DNA from: Sipunculus nudus
Lineage: Eukaryota; Annelida; Sipuncula; Golfingiida; Sipunculidae
DNA: 64,000 nt
Direction of reading: 5' to 3'
Assembly (NCBI GenBank): GCA_026874595.1
Contig: CM049321.1
Span: 46,555,797 to 46,619,796 of the forward strand
Position numbers and translations under genes: made by a program. The notes beneath the pieces are model-generated. The model was not told the origin of the DNA, made no database searches, and worked only from the letters and a program-made list of their open reading frames with translations. Below are positions 23,995 to 36,135 of this stretch, piece by piece; position 1 is the first letter of the stretch, and the number at the start of each line of letters is the position of its first letter.

Positions 23995-25836
23995 TTATAA
24001 CCACTTATATAAAGACAGGGAAGATCCGTTTGCAACCCAAAGGTATGGGAACTTGCATGCAATATACCATGGCTGTTTTATTTCTTCGTCCTCCGTTAAC
24101 AGATGACCCAGGAATGAGCCATCACTTAGTGAGAACTTGGATATACACTGCCCCCCATTGTCAGCGACCAGAAGTGTGTCAGTGCCCAGGATTGACACGT
24201 CAAACGGGGCGATCATGCTTTGCCCACATTCCCCTTCTCCAAGTTTATGCAGCAGGGAACCTTCAGCGTCATACACCAACACTTCTCCCACTGTTGCTCG
24301 CGCTACAACGGTCAAATTGGATCCGGCATGCGGCACAACTCTCATAAATCCTGGTGATATATAGGTCATCTCCGTGCCTTTGTCATCTTTTCCACATCTG
24401 TACACCCCATTCTCCCCGAAACGATTTTCTGCTAAGAGAAACGAATTCCATGTCTTATTATACACCATTGAACATATACTCCCATGCAGCTGCTTTATAC
24501 AGCTGACTTCCCGTTTGAAGCTGTCGATGTCAATACTAATCATTGTCTGGTTGTCGGCACACAGAATCTCTAGTGTCCCGTCATGTGTTGTTATCCATTT
24601 CACTCTATTTGCATCCCCAGTACTGGCACAGTGGTATCCTCCAAGCACTCGTCCGTCTGTATCGTACCTGATAACGTGATCGCTTCCGTATACGGCGACT
24701 AAAGCTGAAAAGTCTTCCAGCACCTCGAGCCCTGCACAACTTTTCTTCTTGCTTGTCCATTGCAATGTGGGCTTTCCCATAGCCATGGCTTGACGAACCC
24801 TTTGGTAATTCCGGTGCAAATCAGCAGACACACTTTCAGACTGGCTCCCAATCATAAAATGAGAGTGCTCCATGCTTTTGGTACCAGATGCAGGTAATGG
24901 CCTTTCACAATCTTCCCTAGCTTTCATCAGCTTTTTGCGTAGCTTAGCTTTAATGATTGTAAAGTTGGATATACGCCCGTATGCCTTCCCTTTGTTTGAT
25001 CTGTAAAGTTTAAGGTCTTGCCCGGTCAATGAATGTTTATATTTCTCAGCGGCGAGTGATTTCTTCCAACCTTCAGTATTTTGTAAGCGGTAGTTTTTAT
25101 ATGTGTCGGTGATCTGGGTATCTATGGTGTCTTTCATGATCTCTCCTGCAACTGTGAGAAGAGCACAATTTTCCTTAAGATACTGCTCCTCTGCTTCTTG
25201 GATAGTGTCCATCTTGGCTTTCTTCCTTTGGTATATATCTTGTAAATGCTCCAGGTCCTGTTCAACGGAAGTTTCAAGTCTGTTTACACCTTCCTCTAAC
25301 TGGACAGTTTCATGTTTTTCGTGGATACGAGAAAAAATGCAGTCTACGCATAGCCCTACCCAGCACGTGGTACATACATGAGTGACCTTACTTCCATGCA
25401 ATTCACAAAGCTCAGTTATGACGTCATGACCATTCAACATATCAGACTTTTCGTGAAACTGGTAACAAACCTCACACAGTCGTCTATCGCAAGTGACGCA
25501 TTTCACTATTGCATGCGAACTTTGACCTTTGGGCGTGCAGCCTTGGCATACTAATGGATCGCCCATTTGTGACATCATTTCTTCCAATTCAAAAACTATG
25601 AGGTCGTTTGGAAGACCATCAATGCCATTTCCTGGTAGTTTGGTTTGCCGGCGGCAAATTGGGCAATCCACGGTCGTCTTGTTTTTCCCTGCTTCTATCC
25701 AAGCTGCCAGGCATGATCGACAAAAAGAGTGAAAACAATGTAGACCTTTAGGCATTCGACCACTCTTATTTTCTAAACACATGGCACAGTCAAGGATGCT
25801 TTGTAACCTTGGTTTGGTTGGAAAAGCGGTTGCCAT
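23995..25836 (-). CDS. TRIM-type RING E3 ligase with NHL-like propeller (TRIM-2)
   Basis: Intact 613-residue single-exon frame. The ATG is 3 nt downstream of a TTTTAG acceptor, implying a 5' UTR intron. A C3HC4 RING (C17, C20, C34, H36, C39, C42, C58, C61) is followed by B-box 1 (C97, C100 .. C121, C124, H128), B-box 2 (C144, H147 .. C163, C166, H172, H175), a charged coiled coil at about 176-320, and a C-terminal beta-rich region (about 360-613) with NHL-like signatures such as VLVYDAEGSLL and LLVADNGGQCISKF. That order is the TRIM2/3/32/56/71 type; by family it should be a cytoplasmic ubiquitin ligase whose propeller selects RNA or protein partners. Such genes are expanded in molluscs and often tied to immunity, which is inference here. 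It sits in the second duplication unit, antiparallel to the zinc-finger remnants. No one-to-one vertebrate orthologue can be assigned, so I give no symbol. Confidence 0.9.
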   Translation of the reverse strand: MATAFPTKPRLQSILDCAMCLENKSGRMPKGLHCFHSFCRSCLAAWIEAGKNKTTVDCPICRRQTKLPGNGIDGLPNDLIVFELEEMMSQMGDPLVCQGCTPKGQSSHAIVKCVTCDRRLCEVCYQFHEKSDMLNGHDVITELCELHGSKVTHVCTTCWVGLCVDCIFSRIHEKHETVQLEEGVNRLETSVEQDLEHLQDIYQRKKAKMDTIQEAEEQYLKENCALLTVAGEIMKDTIDTQITDTYKNYRLQNTEGWKKSLAAEKYKHSLTGQDLKLYRSNKGKAYGRISNFTIIKAKLRKKLMKAREDCERPLPASGTKSMEHSHFMIGSQSESVSADLHRNYQRVRQAMAMGKPTLQWTSKKKSCAGLEVLEDFSALVAVYGSDHVIRYDTDGRVLGGYHCASTGDANRVKWITTHDGTLEILCADNQTMISIDIDSFKREVSCIKQLHGSICSMVYNKTWNSFLLAENRFGENGVYRCGKDDKGTEMTYISPGFMRVVPHAGSNLTVVARATVGEVLVYDAEGSLLHKLGEGECGQSMIAPFDVSILGTDTLLVADNGGQCISKFSLSDGSFLGHLLTEDEEIKQPWYIACKFPYLWVANGSSLSLYKWL

Positions 25837-26830
25837 TCTCTAAAATAAAAAAAGCAATATCAAACATTATGTCAGTTAAATACTAATGATCGAAATATAT
25901 GTAAGCTCTCCTACTGGGCACGTGCATAGAGTGGCCACCTCCATAAAATGGATATCTCTTTAAAGGGCACAGTTTGATACAGTCACAAGGGTGCCCTCGG
26001 TAAATATTTATGCAGTTCATGATTTACAGATACAAAAAGGTAGATAATAGGAACACACTGCAGTCTATAATTCAAATATAGTAGAGGACACATCTAACCG
26101 GGTTCCACAGGCCTACTTAACCTAAATGTCTACACACGGTATGTAAAGGGGCAGATATGTGAGGCTGACAGCTTTTAATGACAGCGGGTGTTAGACAGGT
26201 GTCGAATATATCGAGTTACAGATTACGGGTTATAGCTGACTATAACGCAAGTGCATCGAATATGAGAAGTGAAGTGAAAGTTGTTTACAACGGCCGAGAT
26301 GTGCGATATTATGATAAACGTATGTAAGTCAAGATAGTAGGAAAAACAACATACCGGTTCTATCTTTGGTCAAGTCGGGATTTACTGAGCTATTATTTCA
26401 GATTTACCACACATGTTTGCTACCTTCCTTTGCCCTTGCGAACACAATGAGGCTTCGAACAAATATCAAATAAAAATGAACTGCCTGTTATATATATGTG
26501 TTACTGTCATCTACTCGGTCAGTAAGTCGAACTGGTCATGGTCCAATATTCACTCCTACTTTGTAATATAGTTTTTATCTGGGTGATGAATTACCCTTTC
26601 GATAACGACGTTCATTTATCAGAGTTAATTATGATAATACGAAACATCTGGTCTACCTCCTCAAATAAATACGGTCGCCGTTATCTGAGCATGAGTGCAT
26701 CTGGCAGATGGTTTTAGGCTGACATATGAGCATACTGATAATCGGGGATAATATATTATTTTAATCCAAAATAATTATTTAGATAGGTCTGAATTCTGTC
26801 AATTCGATTAGGCTCCTGTATATATAAAAT
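25837..26830 (-). repeat. Upstream region of TRIM-2, second copy
   Basis: Collinear with 17003-17990. Carries the 5' UTR acceptor at its left edge. No second gene is seen. Confidence 0.6.
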
Positions 26831-27035
26831 AACTCGTGTTATACTGGAAAGTTTTTGAGAATATATATATATATATATTATGCGTACCTGCTTGGTTGCA
26901 GTAATAATATTGAGCTTTAAACTGTTACAAGTAAACTGATGCATTGCCCGTTTCAGGAGGCATATTGAAAATGATTAGATAATGATGAAAAATATATTAT
27001 CAATCCCCCTTTTATGGGACCCATTAACATTAATT
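26831..27035. other. Unique spacer with (TA)n
   Basis: About 0.2 kb replaces the 2.65 kb found at this place in unit 1; includes (AT)n at about 26860-26880. Confidence 0.5.
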
Positions 27036-28164
27036 AAGTGTCGATCAATATACGCTCATTCATTTGAAAATGCAACACATTTTTTTTGTATATTCAATCT
27101 TCATATACTACACAGCAACATTTGTGGCTATATAATGATAGTGTGTGGGGGTTTTCTGGTGTCTTCAGGCTACATAAGGATAAAGTGCACAACATATTTG
27201 AAAAGTCCCAGGAGGCGTTGACCAAATAAATTCACCATTTGAATAATTTGCAAGGTTGGAGCGTTTAACTCAAATGACCATTATCTAAACGTTCGCCTGA
27301 TCCAACCGTTGACACATGAGTACATTCTTAACACAGATGCCACCAAAAAAAAAAAACCCGGGTTTTCAAACACTTATATACGTAATTGTATAGAATCTAT
27401 AGGTAGATAACAATTCATGGATCTTCATCCTAAAGGCCTAAGCAACGCTTTCACCAGACTGACTTTCTTCACCGGATAGCTTGCTTTTCATGGCCGCCGT
27501 ACCAGTTAATTCATGAATTATGAGCAAGCAAGCATGTGATAAGACCGAAAACAGACTAAGTGTATAAACTAGATGTATGTTATCACTTAGTCGTCGTAAG
27601 AGAGGTCCCCGAATCCAGCCAGTCGACCCCGAGGGCTGGGGTAGCTCTAGCGCCATACCAGCCCTCTGACATTACGACCAGATTACTGACTGTCAGAGTG
27701 CCTTTATATCGAGTTCTGAGTAACGCATTATCAGGCCCCTTAAGGATACAAATATTTTCGTCATTTTTTACAACTCTTCATGGCCCACAGGTAGACTGTC
27801 AATTGACATAATCCAGACTAATCGTTAGAATTTGTGTGTACATTCTGAAAACACCAAACATGAGCGAGAAAAGTTCCGTGTTAACTCAGCATGTTGGTAA
27901 ACCCCTCAGCATGTTTGTTGAATTTCTGATCGCATGAATACAGACATGGCTCGCACGGGTTACAAGAAGCAGCCAACTTGTACGCGATACAGAAAATGAC
28001 TTGTTACCATAGAGACGGGGTTTCAGTTTGGGTTGTTAGTTTAAATGTATTCTTTTGATTTAATTCATCATTCGTAGCATAATGTTAAGATTATTTGCTG
28101 TTTACCAAAATATGAACGGAACATGATGGAAGACCACTGTCTTGCATTTATCGATATTGCTTGT
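27036..28164. repeat. Block X, second copy
   Basis: Matches 20658-21526 and ends at GATATTGCTTGT (28164), after which the two copies diverge at once. This is the uninterrupted version of the sequence at the duplication junction. A tRNA-like segment with box B (27603-27614) and box A (27643-27655) on the - strand is conserved. Confidence 0.78.
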
Positions 28165-28735
28165 ATCATGTCTCAAGTAGGCTTACCAGCCCATTATCAT
28201 TGCCTTCTGAGTCGGGTTTTCACGGCTAGGCTTGCTCCTTCATTTCAGCTGGTTAACCATTTCATGATGGTTGATAATGGTTTATGACTGTTACACATGT
28301 AAAACTGAGTTTCTGGCTTGATGGTTCTTGTGTGGAATCACTAATTACCTGATCTTCTTCTGTATAAATGTTATTGACAATGGCTCGTTCTATGTTTCCT
28401 TACAGAATTATTCCTTCACTCTGTTCTCTCCTTGTTGTCTACGTGACCCCTATTTCTCCTCGACCCACTGAATACCTACTACTTTTTACTCGACTCACTC
28501 TACTTTCGGAAAAATTTCTCACATTTTAATACACATACGGTTCTACATTTACCATAGATCCAATGGATACGCATATAAACTTTTAATTAATATATTTTTT
28601 TGGTGGAGGAAATCATTTTTTTAAATGCTGACTTTTCTCATTCTTAACTTAAGTACATGTATATACATCTGCAGAGTTTCCATTTTGGACTACTTGACAG
28701 GGCAGTAGCACTCGCTTCCTATCATATTTTATTCT
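28165..28735. other. No feature recognised
   Basis: Sequence following block X; no coding or repeat signal that I can support. Confidence 0.45.
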
Positions 28736-28971
28736 TTTACCCTGGTGTCACCCAGTCCCGGTTTCTCCCGCACCTGTGGGTCCTGGGTGTGTAATCATCC
28801 CTATTGCGGGTCATAACACCGAGGAATCCGGCAAAGGCGCATCTTCCCATTAAGCCTGCATACTTGGCTGGGGGCCAACCATGAGAAAAATCTCACCGCC
28901 TCGGCTGAGATCCAACCCACGATCTCGCGGCTTTGAGTCCTACGCTCTACCCCTCAGCCACAGAAGCCGGT
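28736..28971 (-). mobile_element. tRNA-derived SINE
   Basis: On the - strand the element begins with a tRNA-like head: box A TGGCTGAGGGGTAGAGC (28944-28960) and box B-like GGTTGGATC (about 28911-28919). The body contains CAGGACCCACAGGTGCGG, the segment also found at 5.96 and 6.37 kb. Length of about 236 bp fits a SINE. A tRNA gene is ruled out by the imperfect box B and the tail. It could belong to the V-SINE group known in molluscs, which I cannot check. Confidence 0.65.
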
Positions 28972-30752
28972 TACTGCCCATGGCATGTTTTATGCCCTAA
29001 CTGTCCCAATTGCTTAATGGGAGGCAAATAAGCTAATTAACAGTCTTAATTGCTAGGAGGCGAGTAAGCTAATTAACGATCTTAACTGATAGTAGATATA
29101 TCATCCCCGGTCGGAAAGAGCATGGCACGAGTGCAGCCGGACGTTAATAACCACAGGTACTGGTGGTATATATTGCCTAATTGCGTCTACCGACAAAACA
29201 TTTTTACCAATATATGGATACAGAATTAAAATATCAACTCAAATGAAACTCATAGTGTATATTAGTTAACAATATTCATAATATACATTTTACATACCAG
29301 TTTCAGATTTCTTCTGCACCAACGTTTTGATCAACAGCACGGTAGGCGTTGACGAAGCTGCCTGATCACAAGTGATGTCTGTGACAAAAATAGATCACGT
29401 GATTGTCGTATGATTACTTGAGGACATTGACTCTTCTCATATTATCACTAAATAGAGTACCAAGTAGTTCGGGTGAAGGGCACAGGTACTCGTGGCCTGT
29501 ATAAGTGCAAGGTATATAAAATGAATGTCTTATATAAGAGGAAACGTAAGAGGTTGCTATTTGTTTAGCTGCTTGGCCGCCCATGTACTCATTGAAGTGA
29601 ATTGCACAAATATAAAATACATGTATAAAACAACATGAATAGAATAAGGTGTTTTAGGATTGACGATTACTTGAACAACATTTCCTACAAATGGTGGTGC
29701 CTCTTCCTACCGGCAACAACAATTCCTGTAGTTTATAGTTCTAATTATTAAAATGTTTAAGTTCCAAAATACGATTATTATTCCCTGAATAGGAGGGGCG
29801 GGGGGGGGGGGGGGGGGGGGGTCATAACATTGACTATCCTCTCCTTGCTAATAACCGCTGCGGGGGAGGTATATACCCCAAACCCTCGTGTTCTGACGCC
29901 CATGACACTACTAAGTGTTATATACAATTACTCGTTGCAAGTGCATTTCCCGTCAAGGTTGGCCTGTTACAAATATGAAAAATGATTACAGAATCATTGT
30001 GACATTTAAATCAAAGGAAATGAGCTTGTCCATAAACCGGTCTGCATAACCCGAGGGCTTGGACAGTCGAATGGTAAAATGGCCAGCTGTCTCCTCTGGC
30101 ATCCGAATTTAATCTCCTTGGTGGATTTGAGAGGGGGTGTGGTATAGCACATGTATATATATATACATATACATACATTTTAACATGTGTTCACTAGGGG
30201 TTTTCCCCAAGGATAAACCAATGAAATTCTTATTAATAAAAGTATAGAAGTATAACAAAGAAATATGAGATATTTCAAATGTATGTTAAAAAAAGTGATG
30301 AATTTCATAATATTATTTTAAAAGAATACGCGCCCAAAACAAATTTTTACCCCCCCCCAGGTATCCGACATACGACGTCTGGGTTTTAGTCAGTACATAA
30401 AATCTCTATACTATTATCGCTCCCCATCTATTTCAGAGGTAACGAACGCAGCAGTGGGTACGTTGACAGTTGACAGTGTGTGCAGGTCTGTGTGCCCATT
30501 CGGACAGTTTTCAGCTCCGGATTTCATCATTGTGTTAAGAAAGGTATGGCCATACGACATTAATTATATTTATTTCAAATATTCATTGGGGGGGGGGGGG
30601 GGGGCAGTAGTACTCATATTATTAGTAGACTAGCCCCATTTAATCAGACTCAATATATGGCAGGGCCTAATAATATTTAGTCCGATTAAATCGATATAGT
30701 GAGAGTATCTACAATATAAGCCTCAGACTACACACCACCCAATGCCCTTATA
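28972..30752. other. Non-coding; short duplications and homopolymers
   Basis: AATTGCT..GGAGGC.A.TAAGCTAATTAAC occurs twice (about 29010-29085). Poly-G tracts lie at 29798-29821 and 30589-30604. The block around 30645-30700 contains GACTCAATATATGGCAGGGC, the unoccupied counterpart of the MITE insertion site at 34484/35241. Confidence 0.5.
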
Positions 30753-31238
30753 CAGGGCGTAAAATTAACTATTTTATCCACCTGAAATGGGGTCTGGAAC
30801 CCTAAAAAATTTGCCGGACCCCACATGATTCCACCTGACCCCACATGGTTGTTTTTTAAGTTGTTTATCTACTTCTCTCAGGCAGAAAACAAAACAATTG
30901 ACCCAGAGGAGTGGGAGTGTGCTACCATTCTATGACACTCTATGCAAACTACTGTTCGTTATCTTAGGTTCCCAGTGTTATTTCCATATATGGAAATATT
31001 CTATTTGCGGAGCAAGCAATCTAATAGCAGGCGTATTCACGGTTAGACGTCACACAGGTAATATTATAACTGTCAACAGACCTCCGGCGGGAAACATTCA
31101 CTTGTCTTTTCATCAGAGTTACATGAATAGTAAAAAAAAATATGCCGGAAAAGGGGTCCGGTGCCTGGATGACTTTTACCGGACCCCTCAGAAAACTACC
31201 TGCCATTTCCTGGGGTCAGGCGTTAATTTTCCGCCCTG
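30753..31238. mobile_element. hAT-like MITE, 486 bp
   Basis: Terminal inverted repeats CAGGGCGTAAAATTAAC and GTTAATTTTCCGCCCTG bound the segment, with further inverted similarity inside around the GGGGTC.GG / CCGGACCCC stretches. CAGGG ends suggest the hAT superfamily; a clean 8-bp target duplication is not visible (TTATA on both sides at most). The 177-codon frame overlapping it has no known domain. Confidence 0.6.
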
Positions 31239-31246
31239 TTATATAA

Positions 31247-31330
31247 TAGACCATTTCAGCATCTCAAGACTCGCAATGCATGCTAGTCAGGGTCAAAGGT
31301 CACCATTACCAAAACACGTTCCTAGAGCAG
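31247..31330 (+). repeat. Dispersed repeat, inverted copy at 34000-34082
   Basis: ATAGACCATTTCAGCAT ... CACCATTACCAAAACA is found here and, reverse-complemented, at 34000-34082. Confidence 0.6.
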
Positions 31331-32163
31331 ACATGTGCAAGGCAGAAATGGCGGAACGTCACGTTCCAACCCTTTCTATATATCTATTAATATTTTCAGT
31401 CGACGCCTCCCATAGAATATTGCATCCTTAATAAGTGTTACACATTGCCCCTAAGCAGGTTAGAGCTTTTCTGCTGGCCTTTTTAAACAAAATGTAACAA
31501 ATACGGCACTTGTGCAGTTGCTCACTTCATGTGGCTCACAATTCACACTGGTGAAATATTCAAGTGGACCATTGACGGTGCTTCACATTTAACTTATTTA
31601 TATGTAGAAATGTCTTTGTCAACACTTTGATATGAAGGTTAGTAACCATTTATAAATCATGAGTATTTTAATTAGATGTACTTTTTTTTTTTTTTTTCTC
31701 GAAATGCATCTTTATAACTTTCTCAAATTTCATTGTCCTGATTCCTGTGTTAATAACACTATAGTTTATTATAACACTGTTAATGTGTTATGTTGAAGGC
31801 CTGTGTTTCAAGACATAATTCCCTTTAGTCCAGATAATGCTTTTATATTTTTATATTTCTTAATAATAATCCACACTAAATCACTGAAGAAATAATTAAT
31901 ACTTATAACTCTCTGACCCTGTCATGAACAAACGGAAATGTTTCATTTAATGTTTCACGTAAATGTTCACAGTTCAGCATGCAAAACTGCTGGACAAGAT
32001 TATTGTTATTTCAAAATTACAAAAAGGTCTGTATGAAGCATATAAGGGCAGTTTCCTTGGAAAATATAAAATATTGGCTGCATAAATCACACAAAAATAC
32101 CATTTTTATATATATAATATACATGTATATATATGTATGTATGTATATATATATGTATATATA

Positions 32164-32194
<31 letters not shown>

Positions 32195-33332
32195 GTATAT
32201 ACAAAGCCATTTATTATATGTTAATATAGACATATACATTGAAGTTTATATCTTTCAGCTTTAAAATTCATTAAAATAATTCTATCATAAACAAAAGTAG
32301 GGGGGCAGTTGCTGCCACTTCTCTTTACAGAGGTATGTGTCAAGTACTGGTTCTACATTATTAAAAATAGAGCTGAAATATTATATCATAATAGATATGG
32401 GTGTAAAAGGTGTAATATATTTCTCTCAAGTGTTACTTAATCATTTGTACTACTAGTACTACTACTGATGCACTACCTACAGAAATTTGGCAGATTAGTA
32501 AAAACGTCAAGAGTATGCCATTTAAATCTAATTAATTCGAATCAATGGCACAGGCCAGAAAAAAATATAGCTTTTTATACATTGTAATTTTGATGCATGG
32601 CACATAATTGTTATTTAGAGGATGTTGCAATGAAGCTTTTTTCTCATCTCCCCCCCCCCCTTCCCCATTGGTATCAAATAGCTAACTTTACCAAAACTTG
32701 GCATCAGGCATAACTTAATAAGACTTGTCTGACCCCCCCCCCCCCAACCCGTAGTATTCCCATTTGCGTTTGAATGCCTATGAGACAAACTGTTTAAAAC
32801 TAATGGTAAATATTTTGATGTTTCCTAGGGTCCATTTTTCATCAAATATCTTGCATAATCAGACAGGCACTCCTGTTTCTTGCTTTTCATCAACTGTACA
32901 TCTGTTTTGTAATATTTAATGTTTTAGGTGAGATACTTTTATTGTTGCAAGTGACATATTTGTTTTTGTTAAATATCAACTATTACCATTTAACTAACAG
33001 TTATTATTGCTGAGTGTGATAGTTTTATTAATCATAACGAAGAGCTAAATGGCAGTGTCCACACCTTTAAGAAACAAAATAAAACATACATAAAAGATGG
33101 GAAATACATATTGATATCTCTCTATATATATAGATATATATAATTATTATATATATTGCTATAAAACTCCAATCTACTGCACTTTTTATAATATTGATAA
33201 TATAGTTCAATATTAATTATATAAAAAATTATCCTAATATAGTTTATAGTAATATGTTTATTTTAAATTATTAAAAATAATGAATTAATAAGCTAAAGCT
33301 AAAATAATTGCCAATAAGTTCATGTAACAAGA

Positions 33333-33380
<48 letters not shown>

Positions 33381-33467
33381 TAGTATTAGTAGCTGTAAAA
33401 TGATAGATTATAGCGAGTAAAAAATTGTCAATAAGTACATGTAACAAGAATATATAGTAACGGCTAG

Positions 33468-33507
<40 letters not shown>

Positions 33508-34483
33508 TAAAATATTTATATATATATGCATATATAATAATAATTATAATATATATCTGATTATATATTTCTTTTCTATGTTACAAAAAGGGAGGCAGGC
33601 TTAAAGTATTACTAATACTGATAGTAATGCTGTTATAATACTACATTAATATTTACTATTAAACTAAACGTAGCCACACAAACTATTTGGACAGAAATCC
33701 CTGTGTGAAATTGTTTATGTCCGCACCGATCTGCTGGCAACTTGCACCCATATGCGCGTGACTCGGCCTTGGTGCCTTCGTTCACTGGTCAGAACTTGCA
33801 CAACGCACGTGTTGTTTCCTGTGTTTTTTTTCAGAGACTAGCTGGCTCTGTTTTCACAAACCATGTGTACCATTGATACAATGTTTCACGACATCGTTTG
33901 GGACGAGGCATGTTAAACCCCGAGAAACAAGTAACACAGTGTATCTGCTGCGTCTTACAAAGGAAGCGGCAGAAGTTGTCAGGACCGCATGTAGTTTGTT
34001 TTGGTAATGGTGACATTTCACCTTGGGCTCAAGGTCGGTCATCGCACATGCGCGCCTGTAATGCTGAAATGGTCTATTGAACCAGTGTCAACTGGTGTTT
34101 ATAACCCTGTGCCAGCGCGTCACTTTTCAGAGCCGGGCACGTTTAAACAAAATGTAACAGAATTTTAGCTGTCAGTCACTCGAGTCTGTGAGGCTATCGA
34201 TGAGGTCATCAAGTGCGTCTATTAGACTGTTCTTCTCTGTCCCTACTAAACTCGATGACATGCCTATGGTAAAAAGGTCAGTAAATGTTTTAAAATGATG
34301 ATCCAAGTTAAATTTTAGTTGCTACATGAACCATTAAACACATACTTATTGGTATTAAAATGATCTTATCTTATGTCTTGTTTTTAGCCAGTAAACAGAC
34401 AGGTAAAGAAAATGCAACGGATCCGTTGCATCTTTCGTGGCTTATATTGTAGAAACTCTCACTGTATGGCTATTGGACTCAAT
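31331..34483. other. AT-rich, microsatellite-dense DNA
   Basis: (TA)n/(TG)n tracts at about 32110-32200, 33337-33375 and 33465-33508; poly-C at 32651-32661 and 32732-32744. ATTG.CAATAAGT.CATGTAACAAGAATA is directly repeated at about 33307 and 33427. Frames here consist of Ile/Tyr repeats from (TA)n and are not genes. Confidence 0.6.
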
Positions 34484-35241
34484 ATACTGTGGTTGGCTTG
34501 TTATTTGTGGTGGTTTCAAATTTGCAATAATTGCGGTAGGGGAAAAGCCGCAAAATTGAAACCACTCAGATATGAAACCTTGCTTTCATGGGAAAATAGT
34601 CCCTATAGTTGCCACCAGTTGACAATAATGAGCATTAGCGGAAAATAAATATAAACCAAATGACGATCATGTTGAACGCGGCAACGTATCCACGATCTTG
34701 TTTATTAAAAAAAAATGCTTAGTTATTACCAGCAGTTCTTCACGTCTGATTTTATTTATTAAACTACATTCGCGAGCCGTTTGTCTTGGTCGAATTGCTT
34801 GAACTCTCCCCACTTACGCTTTGTCGGCTGTCAGTGGATCTGATTATTCGCCGCTCAGAGTAACTGTGCTCTTTCTGCACATTCACACTTGCGGGTATCA
34901 AGTAGACCTTCCGTGCGTGGCCGCTTAAGGGATATGGCCACTTCCATAACCGACTTGTTATATCCATGGAACAATGTTAGAGAAGAGGGCCCTATTTATA
35001 TTGATATATAATGGCCAAGCTGTGAAACCAATGCCCCTTTGAAGCGGCATCGCCAGGTCTAGCACTGACAGTCTTTGTTGTTTAAGCAAAACAACTTTGT
35101 GTAAAAGAGAATTCATTCCAATTTTGGTGTTTATTTAAATACTGATATATGCCCAATCGCGAAAATGGAACCCCATGAAACAATGAAAAATTGCTTGAGT
35201 GTGAAAATTGAGCCCCGTAAATATAAAGCCAACCACAGTAT
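34484..35241. mobile_element. MITE with perfect 16-bp TIRs, TA-type target
   Basis: ATACTGTGGTTGGCTT (34484-34499) and AAGCCAACCACAGTAT (35226-35241) are perfect inverted repeats; the inner ends continue with TATTT. The flanks, joined, read GACTCAAT|ATGGCAGGGCCT, matching the unoccupied sequence at 30645-30670. The 758-bp interior has no coding capacity. Confidence 0.75.
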
Positions 35242-35314
35242 ATGGCAGGGCCTCATAATATTGAATCCGAATAAATGGGGCTTATGGTAGACATAAATAA
35301 ATAAATAAATAAAA

Positions 35315-35379
<65 letters not shown>

Positions 35380-35439
35380 GCAAGGATGGGTTAATATTAT
35401 TTAAACTTATATTTAAGAAAATTACAAGTTATAGTAATA
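35242..35439. repeat. Host repeat remainder and (TA)n
   Basis: Contains (AAAT)n at about 35293-35312 and (TA)n at 35316-35368, then the sequence into which the LTR element inserted. Confidence 0.6.
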
Positions 35440-35443
35440 GTAC

Positions 35444-35778
35444 TGTAACGTTCAACCGAGTTCACAAACAGAAGAAAAGCACTGCTGGTTTTCTACTAGG
35501 TCTTTACTGGTCAAAAATCAAAGATACACTCCCGGGTGAGGACCCCACCCCTGCATACATGGATATATCACACATACACGCCCCCTAATCTCTCATGTCA
35601 GCAACAGGCCTGTTATCCTCTGGGTGACCCCTATGAGCCTGGGGACACCAGTACACACAAGCTGGTCACTGTCACCTCACAGCAGGGGTTCCCAGCTGCC
35701 TGCCGTAACCAATTAAGACCACTCAATTATCTACTGGTATACAGATTCCTCACTGCTATAAGATATAAAATCATTACA
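35444..35778 (-). repeat. 3' LTR of the Gypsy element
   Basis: 335 bp, beginning TGTAACGTTC and ending AATCATTACA on + (TGTAATG..GTTACA in element orientation). Differs from the 5' LTR at three positions. Confidence 0.95.
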
Positions 35779-35791
35779 CTGCTCCCCCCTT
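35779..35791 (-). promoter_or_regulatory. Polypurine tract
   Basis: AAGGGGGGAGCAG on the - strand directly abuts the 3' LTR, the position of the plus-strand primer in reverse transcription. Confidence 0.85.
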
Positions 35792-36135
35792 AAAAGAAAG
35801 AATGCGTCCTCGCATTCAAAGAAATGGAATTATAATTGAGATATAACAATGATATAACAGAGATTTGAATGAATATAAACTTAGGTACTTACAGTCACAT
35901 TCAAAGTTAATTGAGGGGAATTTACTAAACAACATTGCTGTGAACTCCAAGAGGTGACCACTGTAGTCTTACTAATATTTTACTCTTACAAAGTTGAACA
36001 CTTGGAAAATAAACATGACAAGTGGTTCTTGTAATATAACCATCCACCTGAAACTAGAATAACAACAACAAAAAATAATAATACAAGTAAATATTACGCT
36101 GATTACAATCTCAGTAAAACTGCGTAATAATAAAA
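35792..36135 (-). other. Non-coding 3' part of the Gypsy element
   Basis: About 340 nt between the pol stop and the polypurine tract; no env-like frame is present. Confidence 0.75.

Noticed and set aside
28909-28971. Possible tRNA gene
   Set aside because: Boxes A and B are tRNA-like, but box B is imperfect, no cloverleaf closes, and a SINE body follows.
30898-31431. 177-codon open frame on +
   Set aside because: It starts inside and runs past a TIR-bounded MITE, has no domain, and its composition follows the repeat.
33271-33531. Ile/Tyr-rich frames over (TA)n tracts (also 32.1, 43.4, 45.1 and 48.2 kb)
   Set aside because: Pure microsatellite translation.
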